Source: Colwellia sp. PAMC 20917 (lineage in GTDB: Bacteria; Pseudomonadota; Gammaproteobacteria; Enterobacterales; Alteromonadaceae). Taken from it: 64,000 nt of DNA. Shown piece after piece: positions 40,249-49,112 of the stretch (within the stretch, counting starts at the first letter, position 1; every line of letters begins with the position of its first letter). The stretch covers positions 1,860,001 to 1,924,000 of the forward strand of contig NZ_CP014944.1 of the NCBI RefSeq assembly GCF_001767295.1, in the 5' to 3' direction. The notes below the pieces were generated by a model, which did no database searches, was not told the DNA's origin, and was given only the letters and a program-made list of their open reading frames with translations. Made by a program: the position numbers and the translations under genes.

Positions 40249-40618
40249 CACTTACCTCACTAATATTTTCAATGTAACCAATGGCACCTGTGGTTGATTT
40301 AACGGCTTCAATTAGCTCCTCTTCACTTAACACCACCGTTGGTGAAATCCCCATACCTGAGAAAGTCAACTTGTCCCATATGCGGTCAAGTTGATACGGG
40401 AATAAGCGTAAGGTGTCTTTACAAAATTTTTGATGGGTGGGATTAGTACTTGATAAAACAAAAATAGTTATGGGTAGGCCATTGGCCCATTTAGTTTGAC
40501 GCATTGAATATATACGACGTAACTGAGTGGTTGTTATTGACACAGTATCAGTAGTGATATTGGTAATAACTTCGACCGCATGAGTTGCCGGACTGCCAAT
40601 AAATATGACAAGAACCAT
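40220..40618 (-). CDS. PstS-like periplasmic substrate-binding protein (short)
   Basis: A short protein of the phosphate-binding PstS-like family (PBP-like). The segment TTTQLRRIYSMRQTKWANGLPI and the later SGMGISPTVVLSEEELIEAVKSTTGAIGYI are typical of short single-domain members found outside pst operons. ATG 40618 gives only MVLVIFIGSPATHA as signal peptide; the frame is open back to a TTG at 40735, but that route passes through a strong terminator-like hairpin (40671-40699), so the start is uncertain. It heads an operon with a barrel protein and a GGDEF-EAL enzyme. No ABC permease is nearby, so a sensory role is plausible. Confidence 0.72.
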   Translation of the reverse strand: MVLVIFIGSPATHAVEVITNITTDTVSITTTQLRRIYSMRQTKWANGLPITIFVLSSTNPTHQKFCKDTLRLFPYQLDRIWDKLTFSGMGISPTVVLSEEELIEAVKSTTGAIGYIENISEVSDVNLLKIDQ

Positions 40619-40670
40619 TAATCTGATTAGAATTTGGCTGATAACTAAATCCTTGTTAATGAGAAATAAA

Positions 40671-40699
40671 GAGCACTTTGTGTATCTCACAAAGTGCTC
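40671..40699 (-). promoter_or_regulatory. Leader terminator / candidate attenuator of the PstS-like operon
   Basis: A perfect 12-bp stem (40671-40682 with 40688-40699), a 5-base loop and a T-rich tail on the minus strand (TTTATTT). It stands between the likely promoter and the PstS-like coding region. Upstream, 40700-40750 holds GTAGC and GCTAC segments that could pair. This looks like a regulated terminator, but no known riboswitch class was recognised. Confidence 0.5.
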
Positions 40700-40735
40700 C
40701 GTAGCCACTAGTAGTAACCGACCAAAGGAGATCAA

Positions 40736-41036
40736 GCAACCCGCTACTATATGTTAACCTGTATATAAAAACCGCTAAACCAATGAATTGATTAACAAAT
40801 GTAGATAATAATATTGTAGTAAATTTTTCCTAAAATACAAAACTTTATTGTCATCTTATTGATAAAAAGTTAACAACAACAGATCAGACCAGTATTTTGC
40901 TGCTATATTCTGCGAAAACACTATAATAATCGCTTAACAGCAGAAATGCTCGATTTTGTTATTAGCTGTTCCATCACTCTAGTTTTTATGTGATGATATT
41001 TGTAATGTTTGCTATTTAATAGGTTTTTCTCAGAAA
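40736..41036. other. Divergent intergenic region, PstS-like operon / aroQ
   Basis: About 300 AT-rich bases that must carry promoters for both sides. No gene, repeat or known regulatory RNA was recognised. Confidence 0.4.
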
Positions 41037-41492
41037 ATGACTACAAAGTTTAAAGTTTTAGTGATAAATGGCCCTAACTTAAATATGTTAGGTAAACGCG
41101 AGCCTGAAATTTATGGTGCGCAATCATTAACCCATATTATTGACGATTTAACATTGCAAGCTTTACCACTGAGAATTGAATTAAGCCATTTGCAATCAAA
41201 TGCTGAACACCTGCTGATAGAAAAAATACATCAAGCTCATAATGAAATAGACTTTATTGTCATCAATCCGGCCGCATTTACCCATACTAGTATAGCGATA
41301 CGTGACGCACTTCTTTCTGTAGACATTCCATATATTGAAGTTCATCTTTCAAATGTCCATGCTAGAGAGTCGTTTAGACATCATTCGTATCTATCAGACA
41401 AAGCTATTGGTGTTATTTGCGGCTTAGGTGCCGATGGTTATAAATATGCGTTAGCGTCGGCTTATACTTGGTTGACTGACCATAAAAGTTAA
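41037..41492 (+). CDS. aroQ: Type II 3-dehydroquinate dehydratase AroQ
   Basis: Third step of the shikimate pathway, 3-dehydroquinate to 3-dehydroshikimate. In 151 residues the family motifs appear in order: [19 protein letters not shown] (N-terminal catalytic loop), [19 protein letters not shown] with the catalytic histidine, and [24 protein letters not shown]. It is first in aroQ-accB-accC, an arrangement common in gammaproteobacteria. Confidence 0.97.
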   Translation: MTTKFKVLVINGPNLNMLGKREPEIYGAQSLTHIIDDLTLQALPLRIELSHLQSNAEHLLIEKIHQAHNEIDFIVINPAAFTHTSIAIRDALLSVDIPYIEVHLSNVHARESFRHHSYLSDKAIGVICGLGADGYKYALASAYTWLTDHKS

Positions 41493-41571
41493 TGAATAAA
41501 CAACAGAGAGTGACTTAACTTTAGTGGCTCTATTGACAACATAAATTACACATTGATAAAAAGGTATTCAA

Positions 41572-42015
41572 ATGGATATTCGTAAAATAAAAAAATTAAT
41601 TGAATTAGTACAAGAATCAGGGATTAACGAATTAGAAATTTCTGAAGGTGAAGAATCAGTACGTATTTGTCGTGGCGGTACTATGGTACAAGCTTCTCCA
41701 ATGATGCACTCTGCTCCTGCTCCTTCTGCTGCTCCTATTGCCGCACCTGTAGCCACTGAAACTGCTCCTGCTGTTATTTCAGGTCACGTTGTTCGTTCGC
41801 CAATGGTTGGTACTTTCTACGCTTCAGCATCACCTGATTCACCTGCATTTGTCGAAGTAGGCAAGCATGTAAATGCTGGTGATACTTTATGTATTCTTGA
41901 GGCAATGAAAATGATGAACCAAATTGAAGCTGATAAGTCTGGTGTTATTAAAGAAATTCTAGCAGGTAATGAAGACGCTATAGAATTTGACCAGCCGCTA
42001 TTCATCATTGAATAA
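41572..42015 (+). CDS. accB: Biotin carboxyl carrier protein of acetyl-CoA carboxylase
   Basis: BCCP carries the carboxybiotin between biotin carboxylase and carboxyltransferase in the first step of fatty acid synthesis. It has an N-terminal helix region ([23 protein letters not shown]), an Ala/Pro-rich flexible linker (about 45-75) and a C-terminal biotinyl domain with EAMKMMN, whose middle lysine is biotinylated. The length of 147 is normal. It lies 31 bp before accC. Confidence 0.98.
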   Translation: MDIRKIKKLIELVQESGINELEISEGEESVRICRGGTMVQASPMMHSAPAPSAAPIAAPVATETAPAVISGHVVRSPMVGTFYASASPDSPAFVEVGKHVNAGDTLCILEAMKMMNQIEADKSGVIKEILAGNEDAIEFDQPLFIIE

Positions 42016-42046
42016 TCCTATAGATATCAAACAAAAGGATCATTCC

Positions 42047-43393
42047 ATGTTAGATAAAGTTGTTATCGCCAATCGAGGCGAAATTGCACTAAGAATATTA
42101 CGTGCATGTAAAGAACTCGGTATAAAAACTGTTGCTGTGCACTCTACGGCTGACAGAAACTTAAAACATGTTTTATTAGCCGATGAAACTATCTGTATTG
42201 GCAAAGCGCCTGCGCCTGACAGCTACCTTAATATTCCTGCCATAATAACGGCAGCTGAAGTCACTAACGCAGTAGCAATACATCCTGGCTATGGTTTTCT
42301 AGCTGAGAATGCTGATTTTGCAGAGCAGGTTGAAAAGTCAGGCTTTGCCTTTATCGGTCCAAAAGCTGAAAGCATCCGTATTATGGGTGATAAAGTTGCG
42401 GCAATTAAAGCAATGAAAATAGCGGGGGTTCCTTGTGTTCCAGGGTCAGATGGCCCGCTTAATGATGATGAAGCGGCCAATAAAGCTCATGCTAAACGTA
42501 TTGGCTACCCGATTATTGTTAAAGCGGCTGGTGGCGGTGGTGGTCGTGGTATGCGTGTTGTGCGCAGCGAAGAAGATTTAGTCGACGCGATTGCATTAAC
42601 CAAAAGAGAAGCCGGTACTATTTTCAAAAATGATATGGTTTACATGGAAAAATTCCTTGAAAACCCTCGTCATGTTGAAATTCAAATAATGGCTGATGGT
42701 CAAGGTGCTGCAATTCACTTAGGTGAACGAGATTGTTCTATGCAGCGTCGTCATCAAAAAGTGGTTGAAGAAGCTCCAGCACCAGGTATTACTCCAGAAA
42801 TGCGCGCTAAAATTGGTGAGCGTTGTTGTAAAGCTTGTATTGATATTAATTATCGTGGCGCCGGTACTTTTGAATTTTTATACGAAAACGGTGAATTCTA
42901 CTTCATTGAAATGAATACCCGTATTCAAGTTGAGCATCCAGTTACTGAAATGATCACCGGTGTTGATTTGATCAAAGAGCAATTACGTGTTGCTGCTGGT
43001 CAACCATTATCTTATACCCAAGATGATATCAAAATCGCTGGCCATTCAATTGAATGTCGTATTAATGCTGAAGACCCACGTACTTTTGTTCCTTCACCGG
43101 GCAAAATAACTCGTTTTCATCCTCCAGGAGGATTGGGTGTTCGTTGGGATTCTCATATCTACGCTGAGTATACGGTACCACCAAATTATGACTCTATGAT
43201 CGGCAAACTGATCACTTGGGGTGATAACAGAGATGTTGCAATCGCACGTATGCGCAATGCCTTAGCCGAATTAGTGATTGACGGTATTAAAACCAACATT
43301 GCCTTACATCAAAATATTTTAAATGATAAAGGTTTTGTAAATGGCGGTGCCAACATCCACTATCTAGAAAAGAAATTAGCTGAAGCTGAATAA
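42047..43393 (+). CDS. accC: Biotin carboxylase subunit of acetyl-CoA carboxylase
   Basis: ATP-dependent carboxylation of biotin on AccB. It starts [21 protein letters not shown] and contains the ATP-grasp glycine loop [28 protein letters not shown] and the C-terminal domain, in 448 residues (E. coli 449). The start is ATG 42047 with an AAAGGA box; an in-frame start at 41987 would overlap accB and add residues foreign to the family. A terminator follows. Confidence 0.98.
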   Translation: MLDKVVIANRGEIALRILRACKELGIKTVAVHSTADRNLKHVLLADETICIGKAPAPDSYLNIPAIITAAEVTNAVAIHPGYGFLAENADFAEQVEKSGFAFIGPKAESIRIMGDKVAAIKAMKIAGVPCVPGSDGPLNDDEAANKAHAKRIGYPIIVKAAGGGGGRGMRVVRSEEDLVDAIALTKREAGTIFKNDMVYMEKFLENPRHVEIQIMADGQGAAIHLGERDCSMQRRHQKVVEEAPAPGITPEMRAKIGERCCKACIDINYRGAGTFEFLYENGEFYFIEMNTRIQVEHPVTEMITGVDLIKEQLRVAAGQPLSYTQDDIKIAGHSIECRINAEDPRTFVPSPGKITRFHPPGGLGVRWDSHIYAEYTVPPNYDSMIGKLITWGDNRDVAIARMRNALAELVIDGIKTNIALHQNILNDKGFVNGGANIHYLEKKLAEAE

Positions 43394-43408
43394 CCTTTTC
43401 ATTTAATA

Positions 43409-43430
43409 AAAACCTGCTTAGGCAGGTTTT
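43409..43430 (+). terminator. Rho-independent terminator of accBC
   Basis: A 9-bp stem (43409-43417 with 43422-43430), a 4-base loop and a T-run, 15 bp after the accC stop. Confidence 0.9.
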
Positions 43431-43470
43431 TTTATAACTAAATAAACTATATTTACACTAAAGGAACACT

Positions 43471-44055
43471 ATGAAAAAAATTATACTCCCTTTTATATTT
43501 ACTCTCTTATCTGTAAACGTCTACGCCGATGCTCCATTAGTTTCAATAAGTAATCACGATCAGTTTTTTGACAATATAGCTGCCTTTTGTGGCAAAGCTT
43601 TCGCAGGAAAAGTAACCGTTGACAATAGTAGTGGTGATGGTTTTGATAAGCCTTTAATTATGCATGTGCGTCAGTGTAGTAAGACACAACTGCATATTCC
43701 TTTCCATGTTGGTGATGATTCATCAAGAACTTGGATTATAACCAAGACAGGTTCAGGGCTTTCTCTTAAGCATGACCACAGACACAAAGATGGTAGTGAT
43801 GACGAGTCAACTATGTATGGCGGACATACTAATGATGCAGGCTGGGCACAAGTGCAATCATTTCCTGCAGACCAATATTCAAAGGAGCTTTTTGTCAGTG
43901 GTGGCATCCCACAATCTATTGGCAACACTTGGCAAATTTATATTTATCCAACAAAGTTTACTTATCGATTGATCAGGCAGGGTAGGGAATTTCGTGTCGA
44001 TTTTGATTTAACTAAGCCTATTTCTCTGCCTAAAGCTCCTTGGGGGTATAAATAA
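43471..44055 (+). CDS. Secreted protein of unknown function (194 aa)
   Basis: It has a clear Sec signal peptide (KKIILPFIFTLLSVNVYA) and a soluble body with two cysteines that could pair (FCGKAF near residue 40 and RQCSKT near 69), a histidine/aspartate-rich middle (KHDHRHKDGSDDEST, about 101-115) that could bind metal, and a C-terminal FRVDFDLTKPI. No family is recognised. It is a single gene with AAAGGA before the ATG. Confidence 0.8.
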   Translation: MKKIILPFIFTLLSVNVYADAPLVSISNHDQFFDNIAAFCGKAFAGKVTVDNSSGDGFDKPLIMHVRQCSKTQLHIPFHVGDDSSRTWIITKTGSGLSLKHDHRHKDGSDDESTMYGGHTNDAGWAQVQSFPADQYSKELFVSGGIPQSIGNTWQIYIYPTKFTYRLIRQGREFRVDFDLTKPISLPKAPWGYK

Positions 44056-44135
44056 TCCAATTTTTATTTATACCCAATCCACCTCAAGGCTGTTTGGGTA
44101 TATAATACAAAAAATTTTAATATTGATATAAATTT

Positions 44136-44300
44136 ATGACTGAATTACTTGAAAAACCTTTACCACCTGCCGATGGTGAATGTTGTGACAGCGCATGTAC
44201 ACCATGTGTTTGGGACAATTTCTATGCAAAGCGTAAAGAATGGCGCCTACAACAAGTCGCACTAAAAGAAAAACAAGCCCAAGACAACGAGTCAAATTAA
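44136..44300 (+). CDS. Cysteine-rich oxidoreductase-like domain mini-protein, copy 1 (54 aa)
   Basis: It reads MTELLEKPLPPADGECCDSA, then CTPCVWDNFYAKRKEWRLQQ. The pattern CC-x(3)-C-x(2)-CVWD-x-Y matches the small oxidoreductase-like domain (PF09791), known in eukaryotes as the N-terminal part of OXLD1 and in many gammaproteobacteria as tiny stand-alone proteins. Four cysteines could bind a metal or form disulfides; the function is unknown. It lies 30 bp before a homologous second copy, and both are too short for standard gene length cut-offs. Confidence 0.8.
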   Translation: MTELLEKPLPPADGECCDSACTPCVWDNFYAKRKEWRLQQVALKEKQAQDNESN

Positions 44301-44330
44301 TACTAAGCGACTTTCTAAGCGATACTGTGT

Positions 44331-44501
44331 ATGACTGAATTACTTAAAGAACCTTCCCTTCCCGCCGACGATGACTGTTGCGGCGGCGGTGCTTGTTGCC
44401 CTTGTGTATGGGACCACTACTATAGCGAATACGAAAAGTGGCGTTTACAGCAGACTGAATTACAAGCTAAAGAGCAAGCAGTAAACGCTGAACAACCTTA
44501 G
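44331..44501 (+). CDS. Cysteine-rich oxidoreductase-like domain mini-protein, copy 2 (56 aa)
   Basis: It reads MTELLKEPSLPADDDCCGGG, then ACCPCVWDHYYSEYEKWRLQ. It is a tandem paralogue of the preceding gene: both start MTELL, both carry the CC...C-P-CVWD core and both end in a charged helix. Copy 2 has one extra cysteine (CC-GGGA-CC-P-C). The stop overlaps the stop of the convergent elbB by four bases. The likely origin is local duplication; different metal or redox preference is possible but unproven. Confidence 0.8.
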   Translation: MTELLKEPSLPADDDCCGGGACCPCVWDHYYSEYEKWRLQQTELQAKEQAVNAEQP

Positions 44502-45151
44502 CTCAAGGCAATCACTTTTTTCACTAATTTATTAATACCACTGGCCGCCTCAACAAGTGATGTCGCTAGCATGTAGGCCGGTGTTGAAACAAGTTTTCGT
44601 TTTCCGTCAACAATAATATCGCCCACTTCACAATCAACGTGTGCTAAACCACGCTTTATTAACGATTCCGCGATATCACGGTCTTTACCAATCGTTGCTT
44701 GAACATCCTCACCGTAAATAAGCGGGATCATTGCCGGAGCAATACACATAAAGCCAAGCGGTTTATCTGCTTTAATAAAGTGTTGAGCAGCAGCAAGTAC
44801 TTCAGCATTTATTTGATAGTTTTCTGCATCAAGCGCGAAGCCACATAGGTTCTTTGCCGCGCCAAAGCCACCTGGAAAAATGAGCGCATCAAATTCTTCA
44901 TGGTAGAGCTCAGTAATGTCTTCAATGTCACCACGGGCAATACGCGCAGATTCAATCAAAACATTACGTGTTTCATCTTCACTAACCGCACCAGTTAAAT
45001 GGTTAATCACATGATGTTGATTAATGTTTGGTGCAAAACAACGATAGCTTGCTCCCTGCTGTTCAATCGCTAATAACGTTAAAACACTTTCATGTATTTC
45101 ACTGCCGTCATAAACGCCACAGCCAGATAAAATAATCGCTATTTTTTTCAT
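44498..45151 (-). CDS. elbB: Isoprenoid biosynthesis glyoxalase ElbB
   Basis: A DJ-1/PfpI-superfamily protein of 217 residues, formerly called sigma cross-reacting protein 27A, with glyoxalase activity reported for E. coli ElbB. Signatures are the N-terminal IILSGCGVYDGSEIHE and the LIFPGGFGAAKNLC segment. It lies one base after a Bcr/CflA transporter gene on the same strand and is probably the last gene of that operon. Confidence 0.93.
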   Translation of the reverse strand: MKKIAIILSGCGVYDGSEIHESVLTLLAIEQQGASYRCFAPNINQHHVINHLTGAVSEDETRNVLIESARIARGDIEDITELYHEEFDALIFPGGFGAAKNLCGFALDAENYQINAEVLAAAQHFIKADKPLGFMCIAPAMIPLIYGEDVQATIGKDRDIAESLIKRGLAHVDCEVGDIIVDGKRKLVSTPAYMLATSLVEAASGINKLVKKVIALS

Positions 45152-45152
45152 G

Positions 45153-46355
45153 TTAATCCTTTATTCCTATATTCTTGGTCATATTAGGTAACTGACATAA
45201 TAAAACAACTATTATCGAGCACCACATCAATAATGCAAATGGTAAAGCACTACCATCATAAAAATACGCTAATATTGGTCCCGCTAATGCGCCAATGCCA
45301 AAGCGAAGGGTACCTATTACCGCACTAGCCGTACCTGATTCCCGGGTAAATTCTTGCATAATAAGTGCATCAGCATTGACCGCTATCATCGATAAACTGC
45401 CCATCAACGGCAATACAGCAACTGCCGTGTACATTAATGGTAGCTGCAAAAAGTTTACCACCACCAACAATGAAGAAAAACATAACGCAACGATTAAACC
45501 GTAGGTCAACATTTTAAATGACCCCTTACGACTAACTAAGCGGGTATTAATAAAATGGGCGGTCATTAGCGCCAAAACATTAACGGCAAATAGTAGGCTA
45601 AATTCAAATTCCGAGACCTTAAAAACCGTGAGATAGACAAAAGGGATAGCGGTAATATAAGCAAAAAAAGCTAATGAAATAACCATAGACGTAACAATAT
45701 TTAGTTGTGACTTTTTATTAGATAAGACAATTTTATAGCGTTGCAAAAAACTAACCGGTGCTAAATTTTTCTCACGCTTTACTTCAGGTAAAAATCGATA
45801 TACTAAGAGTAAAATAATAAAGCTGTAGGCCGCTAAACTTAAAAATATAAGCTGCCAACTATGCAGCAGTAACACTGAGCCAATAGCGGGCGCTATCATA
45901 GGCGCTATCATCATAATCATAGATACATAAGAAAACCCTTTGGCGGTATCTTTGCCATATCGCTCTTTTATTGTTCCCGGCACAACAACCGTTGCCGCAC
46001 TACTAATAAATGCCTGAAAAAATCGTAAGGATAAAAACTGTTCAATACTCGTGACAAACGTTATCGCTATACTCATCACGATAAAACCTGAGATACCTAG
46101 CATCACTAATTTTCTTCTGCTGTGTTTATCCGCTTGTGGGCCAAAAAATAACAGACCTAAAGCATAGCCTAGCAAATAAATACTCAGGCTATTTTGTACC
46201 ATTGGCATATCGGTTGACAAATGCTCTGCCAGTATTGGCATTGCCGGCAAATACATGTCGATTGCCAATGGTGAAATAGCAATAATGGCTGCTAATAAGG
46301 GTAATAATAATTTTAATGAAAGCTCTGTTTGTTCACTAATTTTTAGGTTTCTCAT
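45153..46355 (-). CDS. Bcr/CflA family multidrug efflux transporter
   Basis: A 400-residue major-facilitator (DHA1) exporter with twelve predicted TM helices. Family features: DMYLPAMPILAEHL in the first helix region, GPQADKHSRRKLVMLG (MFS motif A) and the IAPAIGSVLL stretch in helix 5. The substrates of the family include bicyclomycin, chloramphenicol and others, so the exact one is open. The ATG overlaps the MocR gene stop by four bases. Confidence 0.9.
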   Translation of the reverse strand: MRNLKISEQTELSLKLLLPLLAAIIAISPLAIDMYLPAMPILAEHLSTDMPMVQNSLSIYLLGYALGLLFFGPQADKHSRRKLVMLGISGFIVMSIAITFVTSIEQFLSLRFFQAFISSAATVVVPGTIKERYGKDTAKGFSYVSMIMMIAPMIAPAIGSVLLLHSWQLIFLSLAAYSFIILLLVYRFLPEVKREKNLAPVSFLQRYKIVLSNKKSQLNIVTSMVISLAFFAYITAIPFVYLTVFKVSEFEFSLLFAVNVLALMTAHFINTRLVSRKGSFKMLTYGLIVALCFSSLLVVVNFLQLPLMYTAVAVLPLMGSLSMIAVNADALIMQEFTRESGTASAVIGTLRFGIGALAGPILAYFYDGSALPFALLMWCSIIVVLLCQLPNMTKNIGIKD

Positions 46356-47800
46356 GATTTTTCCGGGTAGTCGTAAACAAGTTTGCCAAGGTCAGCAATC
46401 GCTTTGTCTATTTTTTCACACCATTTCACCCCATAACTAATGCGCATAAAATTTTTATATTGCCCAGTTGGGGAAAATATTTCACCGGGAGCAAAACTCA
46501 CCCCCTTAGCAATAGCCTGAGTAAAAAATTTGCTAGTATCAACATGAGAACGGCAACGTATCCATAAGACACTACCTCCTTGTGGCTGTGAAATGCAGAC
46601 TTCTTTTGGAAAATGACTAGCGATTAAGGCGCGCATCCGCTCGCAGTTATAACGTAAGGTTTTTCTTAACACTTGTAAGTGACGATCATACTCACCACTC
46701 ATCAAATAATCGGTTAATGTCCATTGCTGTAACATCGGTGTAGAGCAAGACTGGGCGCGTTTAATACGCTTTGCTGCTTCTTCATATTTGCCCGGTAATA
46801 GCCAACCGACTCGATAACCCGGTGCAGCCGTTTTTGAAAAAGACGAGCAGGTTAGCACTAGGCCTTTTTTGGAGTAAAGCTGTGCGGGTACTGGTCTATC
46901 TTTGCTAAAATATAAGTCACTGTAAACTTCATCTTCGATAAGTGGAATATCATGTTTTTCTAATAAACTGACCATATTCTGGCGCTGTTGATTAGTCATC
47001 ATGGAGCCAAGTGGGTTAGAGATAGCGGTAGAAAACAAACACGCTTTTACCGGATGTTGCTCAATAACTTTAGCCAGTTCTTCAACACAAATCCCCTCTT
47101 CAGTGCAGGTATAAACTTCCAGAGCTTTCATACCCAAACTTTCAATTAATTCAATCAAACCAAAGAAACACGGTGATTCTACAGCGATAATATCACCACG
47201 TTCTGCGACACACTGTAAGGCAATTGAGAGTGCTTCTTGGGCACCACTAGTGATAATTATATCGTCATGATTAATCGCTACGCCTTGCTCATGATAACGA
47301 AAAGCAAGGTTTAAACGCAGTTTTGGATCACCATTTACCGGTCCGTAACTAACCGCTTTTTCAGCATTCTTACTCAATACCGAACGCATTAATCGTGCTA
47401 AGGCTTTATCTGGTGGGTGTGCATTGACCGGGTTAGAAATACCCAATGCGACAGTATCGGGTAAATGAACAGCTTCATAAACTTGTTCTATTATGCTTCG
47501 ACATGAGATTTCAACGGGCTGACAACTTGCCCATAATGACCGCATAGGTTTTAAGGTTCGTGCTTGCTTAGCTTTTAAATAATAGCCTGATTGTGGCCTT
47601 GCAGAAATACTACCCTGACGCTCTAGTTCAATATACGCTTGTTTAACTGTCGGTATACTTATCTCAAATTGTCTACTGAGTTTACGTAGGCTAGGTAGTT
47701 TGTCTCCCGCTCTTATTGCACCACTTTTTTCTTGGTCTTCAACAAAGTCAATGACTTGCTGATATAAAAATTCTGAAGAAGATTTATCTAAAAGTCGCAT
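46352..47800 (-). CDS. MocR-type regulator (GntR helix-turn-helix fused to aminotransferase fold)
   Basis: A 482-residue protein. An N-terminal GntR winged helix (about 1-72, LRKLSRQFEISIPTVKQAYIELERQG) is joined to a fold-type I aminotransferase domain (about 100-475) with the PLP-lysine motif SSFSKTAAPGYRVGW. MocR proteins use PLP or an amino-acid aldimine as effector. It overlaps the Bcr/CflA transporter by four bases and is divergent from an EamA-type exporter 197 bp away, so it probably controls both. Confidence 0.93.
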   Translation of the reverse strand: MRLLDKSSSEFLYQQVIDFVEDQEKSGAIRAGDKLPSLRKLSRQFEISIPTVKQAYIELERQGSISARPQSGYYLKAKQARTLKPMRSLWASCQPVEISCRSIIEQVYEAVHLPDTVALGISNPVNAHPPDKALARLMRSVLSKNAEKAVSYGPVNGDPKLRLNLAFRYHEQGVAINHDDIIITSGAQEALSIALQCVAERGDIIAVESPCFFGLIELIESLGMKALEVYTCTEEGICVEELAKVIEQHPVKACLFSTAISNPLGSMMTNQQRQNMVSLLEKHDIPLIEDEVYSDLYFSKDRPVPAQLYSKKGLVLTCSSFSKTAAPGYRVGWLLPGKYEEAAKRIKRAQSCSTPMLQQWTLTDYLMSGEYDRHLQVLRKTLRYNCERMRALIASHFPKEVCISQPQGGSVLWIRCRSHVDTSKFFTQAIAKGVSFAPGEIFSPTGQYKNFMRISYGVKWCEKIDKAIADLGKLVYDYPEKS

Positions 47801-47822
47801 TTTATTTCACCTCAACAAAAAC

Positions 47823-47859
47823 TGTATAGGTTACATTTTATATTTTTTGTATCTGTTAC
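47823..47859. promoter_or_regulatory. Direct repeats, candidate MocR binding sites
   Basis: TGTATAGGTTAC (47823-47834) and TGTATCTGTTAC (47848-47859) differ at two of twelve positions and start 25 bp apart in the 197-bp divergent region. MocR regulators such as GabR bind widely spaced direct repeats, so these are good operator candidates. Confidence 0.55.
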
Positions 47860-47997
47860 ACAACAGAACTATCTATAAACTAGTATTTTAGAAATAAGTC
47901 GACCCTAAGAAATAGTACTTCATATAAGAAATGCTGTTACAGTGATTTAGTCAAAATTAATTGAGAAGATTGCGCTTAAATTTTTCAGGAAAGAATA

Positions 47998-48894
47998 ATG
48001 AACAACACACTATTATATGTGATCACCGTACTTATCTGGGGAACAACTTGGATCGCCATTAATTATCAATTAGGTGATGTTCCCGCCGAAGCATCTATTG
48101 TTTATCGTTTTGGCTTAGCAGCACTTCTGCTATTTGCTTATTGTCGTTTTAAAAAGCTCTCTCTTGCCTTTAACAAAAAACAGCACCTACAATTTTTGTT
48201 CTTTGGTTTGATGTTATTTGGCTGTAATTACTATTTTTTATATTCAGCTCAACAGCATATAAATTCTGCGCTTGCCTCAATCGCTTTTTCAATGATTATG
48301 TTTTTCAATGTGGTCAATGCCCGCATTTGGTTTAACACTAAAATTACTCAACAAACTTATCTAGGCGCTTTTCTTGGTTTAACCGGTATTGTGGTTTTAT
48401 TCTGGCCACAAATTAACGATACCGAGTTAGGCGCAGAAACATTACTAGGTTTATCACTTTGCTTCGTTGGAACATTGTTCGCATCAACGGGCAATATGGT
48501 CTCAATGAAAAATAAACTTATGAATTTACCTATGATGCAAGCCAATGCTTGGGGCATGTTTTATGGCTCAATATTTATGACTATATTGCTATTAATACAA
48601 GGAAAATCATTTAGTTTTTCATATACCTTACCCTATATTAGTTCGCTAATTTACCTATCGGTTTTCGGTTCTATTATTGCCTTTGCCAGTTACTTAACAC
48701 TTTTAAATAACATCGGAGCCCATAAGGCCTCATATGCAAGCGTGATGTTCCCTGCTGTTGCCGTCGTTATCTCAACGATATTTGAAGGTTTTAGCTGGAA
48801 TATTTATACTGTCATTGGCTTATTAGTTATTGTCGCTGGGAATATTGTTGTGTTAACTAAACCAAAAAAGAAAAATATAATAATAATACCATAA
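47998..48894 (+). CDS. EamA/DMT-family transporter
   Basis: A 298-residue inner-membrane protein with ten TM helices in two EamA repeats. The first begins YVITVLIWGTTWIAINYQLG and the second LLGLSLCFVGTLFASTGNMV. Members export amino acids, metabolites or drugs. The divergent MocR regulator suggests an amino-acid or amine substrate. AGGA precedes the ATG. Confidence 0.9.
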   Translation: MNNTLLYVITVLIWGTTWIAINYQLGDVPAEASIVYRFGLAALLLFAYCRFKKLSLAFNKKQHLQFLFFGLMLFGCNYYFLYSAQQHINSALASIAFSMIMFFNVVNARIWFNTKITQQTYLGAFLGLTGIVVLFWPQINDTELGAETLLGLSLCFVGTLFASTGNMVSMKNKLMNLPMMQANAWGMFYGSIFMTILLLIQGKSFSFSYTLPYISSLIYLSVFGSIIAFASYLTLLNNIGAHKASYASVMFPAVAVVISTIFEGFSWNIYTVIGLLVIVAGNIVVLTKPKKKNIIIIP

Positions 48895-49112
48895 AAGCAT
48901 CCTGCTTTTAAATATATTTCATTTAAATCAGTTTGTTAAACCAAAATAACTTTACCAAGTAATTTATAAGTAATAACATAAACAGCGTATAAAAACGCTA
49001 AGTGACGCTGTTATTTTCAATAAAAATTGAGTTGAAATAAAGGCATAATTTTATTGAGATGCTACTCTTTTTAGGGTGATTAATTTTTATAAAATCATTA
49101 ATTAGGAGCAAA

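Noticed and set aside
40640-40860. c-di-GMP (GEMM) riboswitch in front of the GGDEF-EAL operon
   Set aside because: A short piece resembling one GEMM helix is present, but the conserved core elements of the aptamer are absent upstream. Only the terminator-like hairpin is supported.
41987-42046. Longer AccC starting inside accB
   Set aside because: The added residues are absent from the family, and ATG 42047 has a good ribosome box and the conserved [14 protein letters not shown] start.
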